NCBI GenBank assembly: GCA_963995525.1 | Contig: OZ023210.1 | Location: 62,808,833-62,872,832 of the forward strand | Length of the DNA stretch: 64,000 nucleotides | Direction of reading: 5' to 3' | From: Escarpia spicata | Lineage: Eukaryota > Annelida > Polychaeta > Sabellida > Siboglinidae | Shown: piece after piece, positions 61,401 through 64,000 of the stretch | Numbering within the stretch: the first letter of the stretch is position 1 | Layout of the letters: every line of letters starts with the position of its first letter | Program-made: the position numbers and the translations under genes | Notes under the pieces: model-generated | What the model was told of the DNA's origin: nothing | The model's input: only the letters and a program-made list of their open reading frames with translations | Databases searched by the model: none

Positions 61401-64000
61401 GTAGGTATGCAGGTTGTTTGGATGACAGGGACTGAGAAAATCACAGTCAGCCGAGAAAGCATTACATGTAGGTATGCAGGTTGTTTGGATGACAGGGATT
61501 GAGAGAGTCACAGTCAGCCGAGAAAGCACTAAATGTAGGTATGCGGGTTGTTTAGATGACAGGGATTGAGAGAGTCACAGTCAGCCGAGAAAGCACTAAA
61601 TGTAGGTATGCAGGTTGTTTAGATGACAGGGACTGAGAGAATCACAGTCAGCCGAGAAATCATTAAATGTAGGTATGCAGGTTGTTTGGATGACAGGGAT
61701 TGAGAGAGTCACAGTCAGCCGAGAAAGCATTAAATGTAGGTTTGCAGGTTGTTTGGATGACAGGGATTGAGAGAGTCACAGTCAGCCGAGAAAGCACTAA
61801 ATGTAGGTATGCAGGTTGTTTAGATGACAGGGATTGAGAGAGTCACAGTCGGCCGAGAAAGCACTAAATGTAGATATGCAGGTTGTTTGGATGACAGGGA
61901 TTGAGAGAGTCACAGTCAGCCGAGAAAGCATTAAATGTAGGTTTGCAGGTTGTTTGGATGACAGGGATTGAGAGAGTCACAGTCAGCCGAGAAAGCACTA
62001 AATGTAGGTATGCAGGTTGTTTAGATGACAGGGACTGAGAGAATCACAGTCAGCCGAGAAAGCATTAAATGTAGGTATGCAGGTTGTTTGGATGACAGGG
62101 ATTGAGAGAGTCACAGTCAGCCGAGAAAGCACTAAATGTAGGTATGCAGGTTGTTTGGATGTCAGGGATTGAGAGAGTCACAGTCAGCCGAGAAAGCACT
62201 AAATGTAGGTATGCAGGTTGTTTGGATGACAGGGACTGAGAGAGTCACAGTCAGCCGAGAAAGCACTAAATGTAGGTATGCAGGTTGTTTGGATGACAGG
62301 GATTGAGAGAGTGGCAGTCAGCCGAGAAAGCACTAAATGTAGATATGCAGGTTGTTTGGATGACAGGGATTGAGAGAGTCACAGTCAGCCGAGAAAACCT
62401 TTAACGTAGGAGTGCAGGTTGATTCGATGACAGGGATTGAGAATGTCACAGTCAGCCGAGAAAACATTTAACGTAGGAATGCAGGTTGTTTGGATGACAG
62501 GGATTGAGAGAGTCACAGTCAGCCGCGAAAACATTTAACGTAGGAGTGCAGGTTGTTTGGATGACAGGGATTGAGAGAGTCACAGTCAGCCGAGAAAGCA
62601 CTAAATGTAAATATGCAGGTTGTTTGGGTGACAGGGATTGAGAGAGTCACAGTCAGCCGAGAAAGCACTAAATGTAGGTATGCAGGTTGTTTAGATGACA
62701 GGGACTGAGAGAATCACAGTCAGCCGAGAAAGCATTAAATGTAGGTATGCAGGTTGTTTGGATGATAGGGATTGAGAGAGTCACAGTCAGCCGAGAAAGC
62801 ACTAAATGTAGGTATGCGGGTTGTTTAGATGACAGGGATTGAGAGAGTCACAGTCAGCCGAGAAAGCACTAAATGTAGGTATGCAGGTTGTTTAGATGAC
62901 AGGGACTGAGAGAATCACAGTCAGCCGAGAAAGCATTAAATGTAGGTATGCAGGTTGTTTGGATGACAGGGATTGAGAGAGTCACAGTCAGCCGAGAAAG
63001 CATTAAATGTAGGTTTGCAGGTTGTTTGGATGAGAGGGATTGAGAGAGTCACAGTCAGCCGAGAAAGCACTAAATGTAGGTATGCAGGATGTTTAGATGA
63101 CAGGGATTGAGAGAGTCACAGTCAGCCGAGAAAGCACTAAATGTAGATATGCAGGTTGTTTGGATGACAGGGATTGAGAGAGTCACAGTCAGCCGAGAAA
63201 GCATTAAATGTAGGTATGCAGGTTGTTTGGTTGACAGGGATTGAGAGAATCACAGTCAGCCGAGAAAGCACTAAATGTAGGTTTGCAGGTTGTTTGGATG
63301 TCAGGGATTGAGAGAGTCACAGTCAGCCGAGAAAGCACTAAATGTAGGTATGCAGGTTGTTTGGATGACAGGGACTGAGAGAGTCATAGTCAGCCGAGAA
63401 AGCACTAAATGTAGGTATGCAGGTTGTTTGGATGACAGGGATTGAGAGAGTGGCAGTCAGCCGAGAAAGCACTAAATGTAGATATGCAGGTTGTTTGGAT
63501 GACAGGGATTGAGAGAGTCACAGTCAGCCGAGAAAACCTTTAACGTAGGAGTGCAGGTTGATTCGATGACAGGGATTGAGAATGTCACAGTCAGCCGAAA
63601 AAACATTTAACGTAGGAGTGCAGGTTGTTTGGATGACAGGGATTGAAAGAGTCACAGTCAGCCGAGAAAGCACTAAATGTAGGTGTGCAGGTTGTTTGGA
63701 TGACAGGGACTGAGAGAGTCACAGTCAGCCGAGAAAGCACTAAATGTAGTTATGCAGGTTGTTTGGATGACAGGCATTGAGAGACTCACAGTCAGCCGAG
63801 AAAGCACTAAAGGTAGGTATGCGGGTTGTTTGGATGACAGGGACTGAGAGAGTCACAGTCAGCCGAGAAAGCATTAAATGTAAGTATGCAGGTTGTTTGG
63901 ATGAAAGGGATTGAGAGAGTCACAGTCAGCCGAGAAAGCACTAAATGTAGGTATGCAGGTTGTTTGGATGACAGGGACTGAGAAAATCACAGTCAGCAGA
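37489..64000. repeat. 67-bp satellite array, about 395 monomers, continuing past the window
   Basis: Head-to-tail units of 67 bp built around 'ggttgtttggatgacaggga', 'ttgagagagtcacagtcagc', 'cgagaaagca' and a variable 20-bp part. Two main subfamilies differ in that part: A ('ctaaatgtaggtatgca') and B ('tttaacgtaggagtgca'). B dominates roughly 38.0-38.6, 40.4-42.4 and 44.2-44.8 kb; A dominates most of the rest. From 43.7 kb onwards rare variants recur at exact multiples of 67 bp, showing higher-order organisation. The first unit lacks 'gttgtttggatgaca'. Occasional length variants are confined to the left part (near 41,010 and 41,905). No credible gene lies within it; stretches of up to ~90 codons on the reverse strand are chance. 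Confidence 0.97.

Noticed and set aside
37489..64000. CRISPR-like or protein-coding tandem array
   Set aside because: Units are contiguous without unique spacers, the genome is eukaryotic, the 67-bp period is not a multiple of three, and the longest open stretch is ~90 codons.
37489..64000. Centromere protein B box in the satellite
   Set aside because: I found no match to the CENP-B box pattern in the monomer, so nothing links it to centromere function beyond being a large satellite.

Overview
The window is animal (metazoan) nuclear DNA, most likely from an invertebrate. It has spliced exons with GT-AG boundaries, long introns, many (TG)n/(CA)n arrays, several non-LTR retrotransposons, a pogo-like DNA transposon and a large satellite. 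No bacterial or viral gene organisation is visible. The mix (CR1 elements whose ORF1 carries PHD-like and esterase domains, an L2-like LINE, a Rex1-like LINE, a pogo/Tigger-like transposase with a C-terminal PHD finger) fits a marine invertebrate such as a lancelet or lophotrochozoan, but the sequence alone does not settle the species.

Layout. 1-5.3 kb: simple repeats, a decayed Rex1-like LINE on the minus strand and a decayed pogo-like transposase on the plus strand. 6.0-7.5 kb: a 32-bp minisatellite and, 0.6 kb further on, a related locus with a single unexpanded unit. 11.5-16.1 kb: a 5'-truncated CR1 copy on the minus strand, interrupted by a 5'-truncated L2-like LINE. 16.7-24.6 kb: the one convincing host gene, on the plus strand. 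It has four phase-compatible exons encoding a TRAF-type zinc finger, a charged helical stretch and a C-terminal Cys/His-rich (CHORD-like) module. Its large last intron holds a 1.35-kb trinucleotide array and several tiny exon-like sites. 26.5-30.5 kb: a pair of ~460-bp inverted repeats enclosing (TG)n/(CA)n arrays and a short TA-flanked MITE. 31.35-32.1 kb: a 17-bp minisatellite. 32.5-37.5 kb: an L2-like fragment split by an insertion containing a nearly complete CR1 element (ORF1 broken, ORF2 almost intact). 37.5 kb to the end: an uninterrupted 67-bp satellite of roughly 395 copies that runs out of the window.

The most notable result is the origin of the satellite. Its left edge is continuous with the coding region of an L2-like LINE, and about 45 bp of each 67-bp monomer still matches the same LINE segment preserved at 14.6-14.7 kb (the antisense of the conserved SKQPxYLHxML region). 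The array therefore appears to have been born in place from a retrotransposon fragment. It was later reorganised into higher-order units, including two near-identical 5,963-bp (89-monomer) blocks in tandem. No operon-like or multi-gene system was found. The rest of the window is intergenic or intronic DNA shaped by mobile elements and tandem repeats.
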